DNA from: Bacillota bacterium
GTDB taxonomy: Bacteria > Bacillota > Clostridia > UBA1381
DNA: 22,558 bases
Assembly: GCA_021203665.1 (NCBI GenBank)
Contig: JAJQAT010000035.1
Coordinates: 1 to 22,558 of the forward strand
Reading direction: 5' to 3'
Position 1 is the first letter of the stretch, and each line of letters opens with the position of its first letter. The notes under the pieces were generated by a model. It did not search any database and had not been told where the DNA came from. It saw only the letters and a list, made by a program, of their open reading frames with translations. Positions 15,401 through 22,200 of this stretch are shown here, piece after piece. The position numbers were made by a program, and so were the translations under genes.

Positions 15401-17049
15401 CTCGAAAGCTCGGCGGTCTGTACCTTTGCGCTCTTTAAAACGTCGTTCTCGTACTGCGCTATAATTAAATCCGCATTGGCGCTTCCGTCCGTATTTTTCA
15501 CTATAACCACCTTGCCGTTTTCCGCGACGCTTTTTATCTCATATTCATCGTCTTTATCATCGGATTCACCGCTTTCCGCGGCTGCTCCCGACATTATATA
15601 TACCTTAGCCGACTCCGCGCCCGTGAAGCTCATATTAAAGTCCATAGCCTGCACGCCGTCGGATAAATCCTCTATAGGCTCCGATTGCTCGGCTATAAGG
15701 CGGTTATCCGCGTCGAATACCTTTACAACCAAGGAATAATCGCCGTCAATATCGCCCGTTTTTTCTATAATTACTCCGTCCGTTCCCGTCGCGCTTGAAA
15801 TTTCCGTTTTTCCGTTCGTCAAAAGCAAGCCCTGTATGTTATACGGGAAATCATATTCGCCCGCGGCGCGTATTGTCACTTCAAATTCGGATGAAACAGC
15901 CTCGGTTTGTATGTCGGATTCGGTAAGCGTAGCTTTTATTGTTACAATTCCCGCCGCGGCGGTATCGCTTACGGTAAGCGTTCCGTCCTCGGAAATTTCC
16001 GCGCCCTCATATTCGCCGACTATCTCCCATTTCGTGGCGCGCGCGGGAACAACAACTCCGTCCTCGGTTATCGGCAAAGCCGTGTACTCGGCGGTTTCAC
16101 CCGCCTTTGCAAGCTCATCGCCGTAGATTGAAACGCTTGCCGCGCTGCCGAGAGCCTTTAGGAGCAGTGTCATGGTCTTTTCGCTATTTCCGTATGCCGC
16201 CCTGACTGTTACCGTTCCCGGAGCGGCGGAGCTTGTGACGGTCAGCTCTCCGTTTTGGTTTATGCTCACGCCCTCGTATGTGTCTATCGAATATACCGCC
16301 GACGCGGACGAGTCAACACCGCCCTTGGCGATTATCTCGGTGCCGCCCATTTCCATCGTGACGCATGAATATACCGACGCGCTGTACAAAACCGTCTGCG
16401 TTTCGGAGGTTATGTAGAGCTCTGTTACGTCCGATGTAAGCTCCAGCGTGTCCGCGCTGTCGGTTATGCTGATTTCGGAAATCGCAAGCGCGCTCCATTT
16501 GCCGAGCGTAATCGCAATCTGCGAAACAGCCGCCGATGCTTTAATCGTTGTCGTGTACCACGTATCATAATCGCATATTGCCTCAACGTCAACCGTTTCA
16601 CTGCCGACAACCATTGTGTTATCATTGCCCGCGCTGCGGTTTGTGCTTCCATTATTTGTAGCGTAGGGCTTCGCGTAGGTAATGTTAATATACTTCCCCG
16701 CCTCAACCGTCTCAGGGAGCGTCAGCGTCGCGCTGACACTGCCGTTGCCGCCGGAGCCTAAAAATAAATAATATCCGTTGTCGGGAAGTCCGCTGCCGTA
16801 TGGATAATATCCCGAATTTGTGCTTGAATTATTCCTTACCACAACATTGTTGTAGTTGGAGCTTGAGGTTGAAATTTTATATCCGCTGTCGCCTATCGAT
16901 GTTTCTGATAAGGAGCTTGTGTCAAACGCCTTTATCTCACTATACGCGCTCCCGAATGTGTAGGTCTCATCGGCAAACGCGGTGCCTACGCTCAAAAAGG
17001 ATGAGCAGAGCATTACAATGCCGACTATACCGGAAATTAATCTTTTCAT
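12499..17049 (-). CDS. Secreted multidomain GH95 alpha-L-fucosidase-type glycosidase
   Basis: A 1516-residue predicted extracellular glycosidase. Signal peptide to about 26 (..GTAFA); a ~168-residue unnamed domain (30-197) shared with the esterase; Big-like domains (~200-400); a beta-rich module ending KVFLWDSVSTMKPL (~570); an acidic linker with SGDADDTDN; then the GH95 region from about 683 to the end. GH95 marks: ALPIGNGYMGGMVFG (~709), a GSCYCININMEMNYW segment (~1078, Asn-x-Asn), GRSPEQGPTEEGIKYD (Glu ~1240, candidate acid), HRHISHLVGLYPG and FQIDGNFGSAAG (Asp ~1406). Family enzymes are inverting, mostly alpha-1,2-L-fucosidases; some are alpha-L-galactosidases. The residue two before the Asn-x-Asn is Cys, where I recall His in fucosidases and Thr in a galactosidase. 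No sortase, SLH or membrane anchor is visible. It is first in the operon, divergent from araC. Confidence 0.93.
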   Translation of the reverse strand: MKRLISGIVGIVMLCSSFLSVGTAFADETYTFGSAYSEIKAFDTSSLSETSIGDSGYKISTSSSNYNNVVVRNNSSTNSGYYPYGSGLPDNGYYLFLGSGGNGSVSATLTLPETVEAGKYINITYAKPYATNNGSTNRSAGNDNTMVVGSETVDVEAICDYDTWYTTTIKASAAVSQIAITLGKWSALAISEISITDSADTLELTSDVTELYITSETQTVLYSASVYSCVTMEMGGTEIIAKGGVDSSASAVYSIDTYEGVSINQNGELTVTSSAAPGTVTVRAAYGNSEKTMTLLLKALGSAASVSIYGDELAKAGETAEYTALPITEDGVVVPARATKWEIVGEYEGAEISEDGTLTVSDTAAAGIVTIKATLTESDIQTEAVSSEFEVTIRAAGEYDFPYNIQGLLLTNGKTEISSATGTDGVIIEKTGDIDGDYSLVVKVFDADNRLIAEQSEPIEDLSDGVQAMDFNMSFTGAESAKVYIMSGAAAESGESDDKDDEYEIKSVAENGKVVIVKNTDGSANADLIIAQYENDVLKSAKVQTAELSSGENEIEVADTELSGEFKVFLWDSVSTMKPLTQTADAITSGDADDTDNTGEEGTVVSDEVVLTSAGEYKNIPLVSDWITGTKSGWGMGAGIIIPSGAPYGVDPDLVDVSELNVSYTYDSNYPAQTADNVLWYKTGAYHAGNSSGNNSIYARDGADWEQKALPIGNGYMGGMVFGMPDKDQIQFNEETFWAAGYRGTQTQVSSSTVNSNMSEGINGYMSVGNIFVDFNMPEGAAVNNYYRDLNLDESVAHVQYEYDGVTYNREYFASYPKEALVFRYTADTEGALSFDVTPVSMHPGEVTVNDGEITIIGKLKDSEPYSSSGNAAWNQESDLEYCTKVKVIADDGTVTDGYNTVNVSGATGVTIIVTAATDYDKDQFEFNADGSVNMTKTPYKSTEGVQAAIDKAEERMSGAAAMSYADLKAEHIADYKEQFDTVKFSLTDEDEICQTPTDELQSSYSSVVSAAEQSDGTTKVTYNETSYQNLDKHLEELHYNYARYLMISSSRSTTMPATLQGKWCQSTAEIWGSCYCININMEMNYWFAGGANLLDSGKSLIRWFESQIPAGRVTAKNMYKVTPKSYTYADGEITFTDSDDDADDVFIMHTKQAIMGTTDMTGSTSIQSPGNTAWLMYNLWDLYQTSGDKELLENEIYPIMRKAANFYTQYLYTNEKKTTTDTDTYPDGYYYTTWAGRSPEQGPTEEGIKYDLQLVAGMYDYTIAAAETLGVDSEKVAAWKEIRNHLETPVELGDDGQIKEWAEETTYNTDEDGNAIGDPVHRHISHLVGLYPGTLISRDTPELLEGAKIVLENRGDDSTGWSCSNKFLLWARCLDGDKALELFRYQLAKKTYSNLFDTHSPFQIDGNFGSAAGVMELLMQSQTGPIYILPALPEVWDSGEISGIKAKNGAEVSIKWENGEATEIKIIPASDGDITIGYEKENTFTLNGNTAEFTDGLFTIENAVAGTEYTFTAVN

Positions 17050-17055
17050 AAAATA

Positions 17056-17121
17056 ATCCGCCTTTCTGAAAAATATTTTATCCGCCGCGGCGGGAGGGAG
17101 AGAAAGAACCGCGGCGGATAA
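17056..17121 (-). promoter_or_regulatory. GH95 mRNA leader hairpin with a possible alternative pairing to the ribosome site
   Basis: In the minus transcript a perfect 13-bp GC-rich stem (17109-17121 with 17078-17090) encloses an 18-base, almost all-pyrimidine loop (17091-17108, containing CTCCCTCCC). There is no U-run, so it is not an obvious terminator. The ribosome-site segment GGCGGAT (17056-17062) repeats part of the 3' arm (17080-17086), so the 5' arm segment ATCCGCC (17113-17119) could pair with either. The Shine-Dalgarno AAAGGCGG is at 17058-17065. The hairpin is visible; the switching is inference. Confidence 0.5.
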
Positions 17122-17158
17122 TCTTTTACATTTATTTTAAATCAAAAATTAAAGGCTT

Positions 17159-17189
17159 TGTATACATTTTAGTAAGCATTACTTGTCAA
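17159..17189 (-). promoter_or_regulatory. Probable promoter of the GH95-esterase operon
   Basis: On the minus strand there is a perfect TTGACA (17184-17189), with either TGTATA after 17 bases (17161-17166) or TATACA after 19 (17159-17164) as -10. The weak -10 and spacing are consistent with activator dependence. The implied leader is about 105 bases and contains the GC-rich hairpin. Confidence 0.55.
17171..17183. promoter_or_regulatory. Palindrome in the GH95 promoter spacer, possible operator
   Basis: AGTAA-GCA-TTACT is a perfect 5-3-5 inverted repeat lying entirely between the -35 and -10 of the putative GH95 promoter, in the 207-bp region shared with the divergent araC gene. Position favours a regulator-binding role. 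AraC-family proteins more often bind direct repeats, so another regulator is possible. Confidence 0.35.
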
Positions 17190-17256
17190 AAAGTCAGATT
17201 TTTATATTTAAATTTTCGCGCGGATATGATATACTTGATAAAAAGGAGGGTTGCTT

Positions 17257-18081
17257 ATGAATCCGCACAGTCAAAACCAATTATTAAACCAGCGTCTTTC
17301 AACGCTGCAAACGGAATTTATATTGATAGATCACGGTCTTTGCCCCGATTGGTCGAGGGAGGAGCATACGCGCCGCCGAGACAGTCTGTATTTGATTTTG
17401 GACGGCAAGGGAAAAATCACCGTAAACGGAAAAGCTTTCTATCCAGAAAAGAACGATATGGTTCTGCTGCCGCGCGGCTCGAGGGTTTCGCTGTATTCGG
17501 AAAACGAAACCTGCTACAATAAGTATTGGTGCGATTTTATCATGTCCGTTGACGACCGCTCACTGTTTGATATTACGGATTTTTCATATGTTGTGCATTT
17601 GGAAAGCAACGACCGCGCGAAGCTGTTATTTGAGCGGCTTGACGCTCTTCACACAAAAAATGACGCCGCATCGGCGCTCTTGATAAAGGCGGCTCTTACA
17701 GAGCTTGTGTCGTTCTTCCTCGAAAGCGGTGAGCGGGAAATTACGGATATAAAATCAAGCGCGTTCGCCGACGAGACGCGCCGATTTATCCAGGAAAATC
17801 TCGGTTCGCGCCTGACGGTCAGCGACGTCGCAAGGCATATGCGGTACAATGAAAAATATTTTATATACTTATTCAAAAAGAATTTCGGAACAACTCCGGC
17901 GTATTTTATTAAAACCTCGCGCCTTGAAAAGGCAAAATACGAGCTTTTGTATACCGATGACAAGGTGTCGTATATAATCAACAAAATAGGCTACTCCACA
18001 CCGCAAAAGTTTTCAAAGGATTTTAAAGCGTATACCGGCTTCTCGCCGACGGATTTCAGAAAAGCATTCGGATGCTGTTAG
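17257..18081 (+). CDS. AraC-family transcriptional regulator
   Basis: A 274-residue DNA-binding regulator. The N-terminal half is a cupin-like effector domain of the AraC-binding type (RRDSLYLILDGKGKITVNG, FYPEKNDMVLLPRGSRVSLY, NKYWCDF). The C-terminal ~100 residues hold the double helix-turn-helix: RRFIQENLGSRLTVSDVARH, YNEKYFIYLFKKNFGTTPAYF, then the second HTH ending IINKIGYSTPQKFSKDFKAY and TGFSPTDFRKAF. The start is ATG at 17257 with AAGGAGGG at 17243-17250, 6 bases upstream; an in-frame TTG at 17251 abuts the ribosome site and is not used. Being divergent from the GH95-esterase operon, it is the natural candidate to activate that operon in response to a released sugar (inference). No good promoter of its own is evident; TTGTCA at 17183-17188 overlaps the GH95 -35 on the opposite strand. 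It is followed directly by the repeat cluster. Confidence 0.93.
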   Translation: MNPHSQNQLLNQRLSTLQTEFILIDHGLCPDWSREEHTRRRDSLYLILDGKGKITVNGKAFYPEKNDMVLLPRGSRVSLYSENETCYNKYWCDFIMSVDDRSLFDITDFSYVVHLESNDRAKLLFERLDALHTKNDAASALLIKAALTELVSFFLESGEREITDIKSSAFADETRRFIQENLGSRLTVSDVARHMRYNEKYFIYLFKKNFGTTPAYFIKTSRLEKAKYELLYTDDKVSYIINKIGYSTPQKFSKDFKAYTGFSPTDFRKAFGCC

Positions 18082-18140
18082 CGGGATGCGTGCGGCGGGT
18101 GTGAGCCTCCCTTGCGAGGTGCATTTGCGGCGGGCATTTA

Positions 18141-18309
18141 CCTCCCCGTGTCGGCATAGCCGTAAGCGGGGAGGGGGACCGCGTATGCGGTGGTGGGGTC
18201 TTGCGCTGTGTTTCGTATAGAGCAAGTCCTACGGCTGTGTGATAAGACCCCTCCGTCACGGCTGCGCCGTGCCACCTCCCCTCTTACGCCTAACGGCGAC
18301 GTGGGGCGG
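18141..18309. repeat. Inverted pair of palindromic units (first pair)
   Basis: The minus copy 18141-18200 and the plus copy 18245-18309 face outward from a 44-bp centre. Both share GACCCC(A/T)CC, then a different hairpin stem (ACCGC/GCGGT versus ACGGC/GCCGT), then CCTCCCC and CTTACG(G/C)CTA. Despite diverged stems, each copy remains self-complementary. Confidence 0.7.
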
Positions 18310-18385
18310 GAAACGATAGCCGGAAATGCGGCGCAAACCCCTCAGTCAGCTACGCTGACAGCTCCCCTAGATAGGGGAGCCTTAC

Positions 18386-18731
18386 GGGTCGTCGAGGGCG
18401 CCGACCCCTACGAGGAAATTTGCGGCGGACGGGAGCCTCCCTTGTTAAAGGGAGGTGGCATTTGCGAAGCAAATGACGGAGGGATTCTTTCGACAGACTT
18501 GAATAGGAATCCCTCAGTCACTTCGTGACAGCTCCCTTTAACAAGGGAGCCTTGCAGAGCATAGACAGAAGTGCGTCTTTATTTTTCATGCGGTGCAATC
18601 CCTCATCCGTCGGCTCCGCCGACACCTTTTTGGCTACGGCTACGAGCAAAGCTCTATGCCTACGATTTGCAAAGCAAATCGTTCACCCCTCAGGGGAAAG
18701 CTTAGGGTCGTCGAGGCGCCGACCCCTACGA
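18386..18731 (+). repeat. Two copies of a GGGTCGTCGAGG-type palindromic box
   Basis: GGGTCGTCGAGGGCGCCGAC (start of 18386-18413) recurs at 18705-18731 with one base deleted. Both copies close with CCCCTACGA and fold on GGGTCG/CGACCC. A related box, GGGCGCCCATTGGGCGCCC (18804-18822), is likewise self-complementary and lies in the same cluster. Confidence 0.75.
18434..18551. repeat. Inverted pair of palindromic units (second pair)
   Basis: The minus copy 18434-18487 and the plus copy 18507-18551 match at both ends (AGCCTCCCTTGTTAAAGGGA against TCCCTTTAACAAGGGAGCC, plus GGGATTC/GAATCCC) and flank a 19-bp centre. The internal hairpins differ (CATTTGC/GCAAATG versus CACTTCGTG). The full 118 bp could form a cruciform and has the layout of a minimal MITE. 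Confidence 0.75.
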
Positions 18732-19117
18732 AAAAACCGGCTGTGCTCTGCTTGCCTCCCTTGTCTAAAGGGAGGGGGACCGGCGGAGCCGGTGGAGGGA
18801 TTCGGGCGCCCATTGGGCGCCCTCTACGAGGTGTGGTGAGGAATCCCTCCGTCACGCCGCTTTTAGCGGCGCCACCTCCCCTCTTACGCCTAACGGCGAC
18901 GTGGGGCGGGAAACGATAGCCGGAAGTGCGGCGCAATCCCTCATCCGTCACTCGCCTGCGGCGTGTGCCACCTTCCCCCAAGGGAAGGCTAATCAAATTC
19001 ACTGCAAACCCTAAGCCTTCCCCCGAGGGGTGAACGATTTGCTTTGCAAATCGTAGGCGTAGAGCTTTGCTCGTAGCCGTAGCCAAAAAGGTGTCGGCGG
19101 AGCCGACGGATGAGGGA
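18599..19117. repeat. 519-bp element bounded by 110-bp near-perfect inverted repeats
   Basis: The left arm 18599-18708 and right arm 19008-19117 are reverse complements with 3 mismatches in 110 bases. Each starts at TCCCTCATCCGTCGGCTCCG and contains three nested hairpins: GTCGGC/GCCGAC, GAGC/GCTC and ACGATTTGC/GCAAATCGT. The 299-bp interior carries further units of the same family (18754-18803, 18841-18910, 18935-18989) and encodes nothing credible. The layout resembles a foldback or MITE-like mobile element; no clear target-site duplication is seen. Confidence 0.8.
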
Positions 19118-19130
19118 CATACGGCGCATA

Positions 19131-19162
19131 AAAAAAAGGCAGCGGATTTCCGCTGCCGTTTT
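19131..19162 (-). terminator. Intrinsic terminator of the beta-helix/dockerin gene
   Basis: In the minus-strand transcript, GGCAGCGG pairs with CCGCTGCC (19138-19145 with 19150-19157, 4-base loop), followed by an eight-U run (19130-19137). It lies about 50 bases after the stop codon. Four T on the other side could give weaker termination for plus-strand transcripts leaving the repeat cluster. Confidence 0.9.
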
Positions 19163-19211
19163 CACACAAGAATATACTCATCAAAAAGTATTATTCTCGG
19201 AGGACACTATA

Positions 19212-22200
19212 TTAATAATCCCATGATACCAATACCATCGCTATATCTCTTGAATCAACCTTACCGTCGCGGTTCAGGTCGTACATTGCGAATGTGTCAG
19301 CTGTTGTTGTATCGTTTGTCTTACCGAAGTATGATACTACCGCCGACAAATCCCATAGGTCGATTAGGTCGTTCGCTACAATGTCGCCCGCGAGGAAGGT
19401 TACATCATCTGTAACAGCACCCATCGCGTTTTCGTCCGACGATACAACAACCATGTCATTGCTCATCGCGTTGTTCCATACCGTTACGGTTGCGCTGTCG
19501 CCGTCGGGAACTACGGTCATTCTGTAGGTTCTGTAGCCTGCGCCCGTAAATTCAAGAGTGTATGAATAGCCGGTATAAACATCATCTATGGTAGCTACAT
19601 AGCCTGTAGCAGTATAATCATTATTTGAATCAACACCGCTTATTGTAACGGTCTGCAATCCGTCTGTCTGCTTATCCTTACCTATTTCAATCTCTTCATC
19701 AACACCTATGCCGGTTACAGTAATCTTCATGTCGTTATACTCCGCGTTCTGCGCTGTTACCGCGTTCGGGAACATTACATTGATTATAAGCTTGGACTGC
19801 GCGAGTGTCAGCTTGCCGCTTGCGAGTGCTGTTGTGTTATAAAGAAGCTCACCGTCCGCAGTGCCGTCTACATTGTATGTACTAACAATATTGTTTGATG
19901 TTTCCGCTGTCTGAACCTGGTTAGCCGTGTTGGTTGATAGATTATCGGTCTTCAACGTAAGCTTGAATGTGCCGTCACCGGTTATTGTCAGCGTTCCGAG
20001 AAGTATGGACGCGCCCGATATGTCGCTTATCGTCTCGCCACCGGAGTTCTCGTCGCCGTTTACGTTAAACTCGTACTCGCCGTCGCCGTTGTCAATGATG
20101 TCGATATACGAAGCCGGTGTGATTGTTACCGCGCCGATATTGGTTATATCAAGCGTATCATCAAGCTCGAACGCAAGCTCCGCCGCCATAAAGCGGTTGA
20201 TGTACTCGTCGTCCTCCGCATCAAGCGTGATATAATACTCGCCCTGAACATTTGTCGCGGTCGGCGTCAGGTTAAGCGTTACTTTGTCTGTTATATCTAA
20301 GCTCGAAATCTGTGCCGCGGTGTAGTCTATGTAATATGTTGAGAATGAGCTTGTGGTGAATGTAACCGTGTTGCCGGAAACGTTATCAGGTGTAATTGTT
20401 TCTATAGTAGGTGTTGTGCTGTCCTTTACATGGTAAATCGTTGTCGTTGTTTCATCCGCAACAGCCGTCGGCAATGTTATTGTTACCTCTTGATTGGATA
20501 TTTCCGTAATATCCGTTACCACGCCGGCGCTTGTGGTTTTGATTACAGATATATCAACCGCGAAGCCGTCGTCGGCGGTTTCTATTTCATAAGTTGAAAA
20601 ATAATTGCTTAGCGCCGTTGTATCATCATCTCCGGCATCGCTTAAAACCACTTCAATGGTAGCTGTTTCCGAATTGTCTATATAATTATCGACATTATCC
20701 TCAAGATTTGTCAATGTTATCGTTGTGGTGGAGCCGTCAGCGTTGGTCAAATAATCATTGTCGGTTACAATCGTGTTTGAAAGCACTACCTCGCCGGTTG
20801 AGTCTTGGTAATAGTTTGTAGCCGCGTATTCGTCAACATCGCTGCTGTATGTGCCGCCGTAGAGTGTAATGTCCGCGCCAACCGAAGTTATACTTCCCGA
20901 CATATCACAACCGCTTTCTTCAACAATAACGGTTGCACTGCTTGCATACAATGCTGTACTGCCTGTGACCGATGTTAAATTATTTTCATCCGCGCTGCTG
21001 ATTGTCACATCCGAACCTGAAGCATGTATTCCATACTCATCGGCAGTGATTGTTCCGCCGGTAACCGCAGTTGTTCCGCCGATGGCATATATGCCGTATG
21101 TGGTTCCTGTTATCGTGCCTCCATTAACCGTTACTGTACTGGTTTCGGAATATATGCCGCTGTCAGCTGTAACGGTTCCACTGTTAAACGTTACAGTACT
21201 GCCGGATGTGCTTTGTATTCCGCGATCCGCAGTGGTGCCTACGGCATCAATGTCGCTGCTTTCAACCGTCACACTGCCTCCGTTCGTATATACACCAACT
21301 GCTAAACTGGTTGTAGGTGTAGTTGAAGGATTTGTCGTGGCTGTAATTGTACTGCCGGAAATATTCATTTCTCCGGTTCCGCCGCAATATACGGCATTTA
21401 CACCTGATGTTGATGTTACGGAAACAGTCGAATCCGTCAACGTAATATCGCCTCTCGTATATAAACCGTATTGACCTACATTTACAGTAATTTCCGCACC
21501 CGACACCGATATACTGCTTCCATTGTTCGCTCGAACACCTTCGCTTGATGTTCCGCTTGATGTAACAGTAACACTTCCGCCTGAAATTGATACATCTCCG
21601 CCCGCAGCAACACCGTAAGCATTTGTATCGGCATCAAGTGAAATACTGCTGCCGCTTACAGTCACCGTTCCTGTACCACCAGTAGAAGCTGTCGTAGAAC
21701 CGTTATTTATACCATAAGCATACTCTTTTGCCGTTTTTTTAGCAGTAACATCAGAGCTTGCTGAAATTGTGCTGCCGGAAACGGTTACATTGCCGGTTCC
21801 TATGCTGTCTATGCAATATGAATATGCATATGCCATATTACCCGAGTTCGTCAATGTTGTATTAACAGTAACAGAGCTGTTTGTTACACTTATATCGCCG
21901 CTGCCGGCACTGTATATACCATATGCATATACATTTTTTATTGATACATTTGTCGAAACTGTAGGTGTTAGTGAAATACTACTGTTATTTTGCAATGTCA
22001 CCGCTCCGCTTATTTCGCTGTATATGCCGTAATATTTAATTGCTGTTGTACCTGTCGCAGTAACGTCCTGATTAAGCGTCACCGTCACGCCGTCAAGCGT
22101 TACCGCGCCGGTGTCTGTGTATATCGCATATGTGCCTGTTCCGCTAATTGCTCCGTTGGAAATTGTAAGCGAATATGAACCCGCGTTTATGTATGTGTCG

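Larger units (their letters stand above)
18271..18936 (+). repeat. 66-bp direct repeat, two copies exactly 600 bp apart
   Basis: Bases 18271-18336 recur at 18871-18936 with a single difference (A at 18326, G at 18926). Each copy begins GCCACCTCCCCTCTTACGCC and ends TGCGGCGCAA. The near-identity against the diverged neighbouring units points to recent duplication or gene-conversion-like exchange. Confidence 0.9.
18101..19118. repeat. Cluster of palindromic REP/MITE-like repeats (no gene)
   Basis: This stretch, between the convergent 3' ends of araC and the beta-helix gene, has no credible gene. It holds at least nine copies, in both orientations, of one repeat type. The framework is AATCCCTC(A/C)GTCA, then a short hairpin of variable sequence, then (G/A)CCACCTCCC, then a second small stem-loop closed by GGGAGG-type ends. 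Copies by eye: 18141-18200 (-), 18245-18310 (+), 18337-18381 (+), 18434-18487 (-), 18507-18551 (+), 18598 onward (+), 18754-18803 (-), 18841-18910 (+), 18935-18989 (+) and 19008-19118 (-). Base composition is GC-richer than the AT-rich intergenic leaders elsewhere. It resembles REP-like palindromes common in gut Clostridia; I cannot name the family. No transposase gene is present. Confidence 0.85.

Noticed and set aside
17078..17121. Terminator upstream of the GH95 gene
   Set aside because: Stable stem but no U-run in the transcript direction, and it lies between a promoter and its gene; treated as a leader structure.
18190..19086. Open frames of 100-150 codons on both strands within the repeat cluster
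   Set aside because: They run through palindromic repeat units; products are low-complexity, Pro/Arg/Gly-rich and change with repeat orientation. No ribosome sites.
18101..19118. CRISPR array
   Set aside because: Repeats occur in both orientations, with irregular spacing and long nested inverted repeats. There is no constant short repeat with unique spacers and no cas gene.
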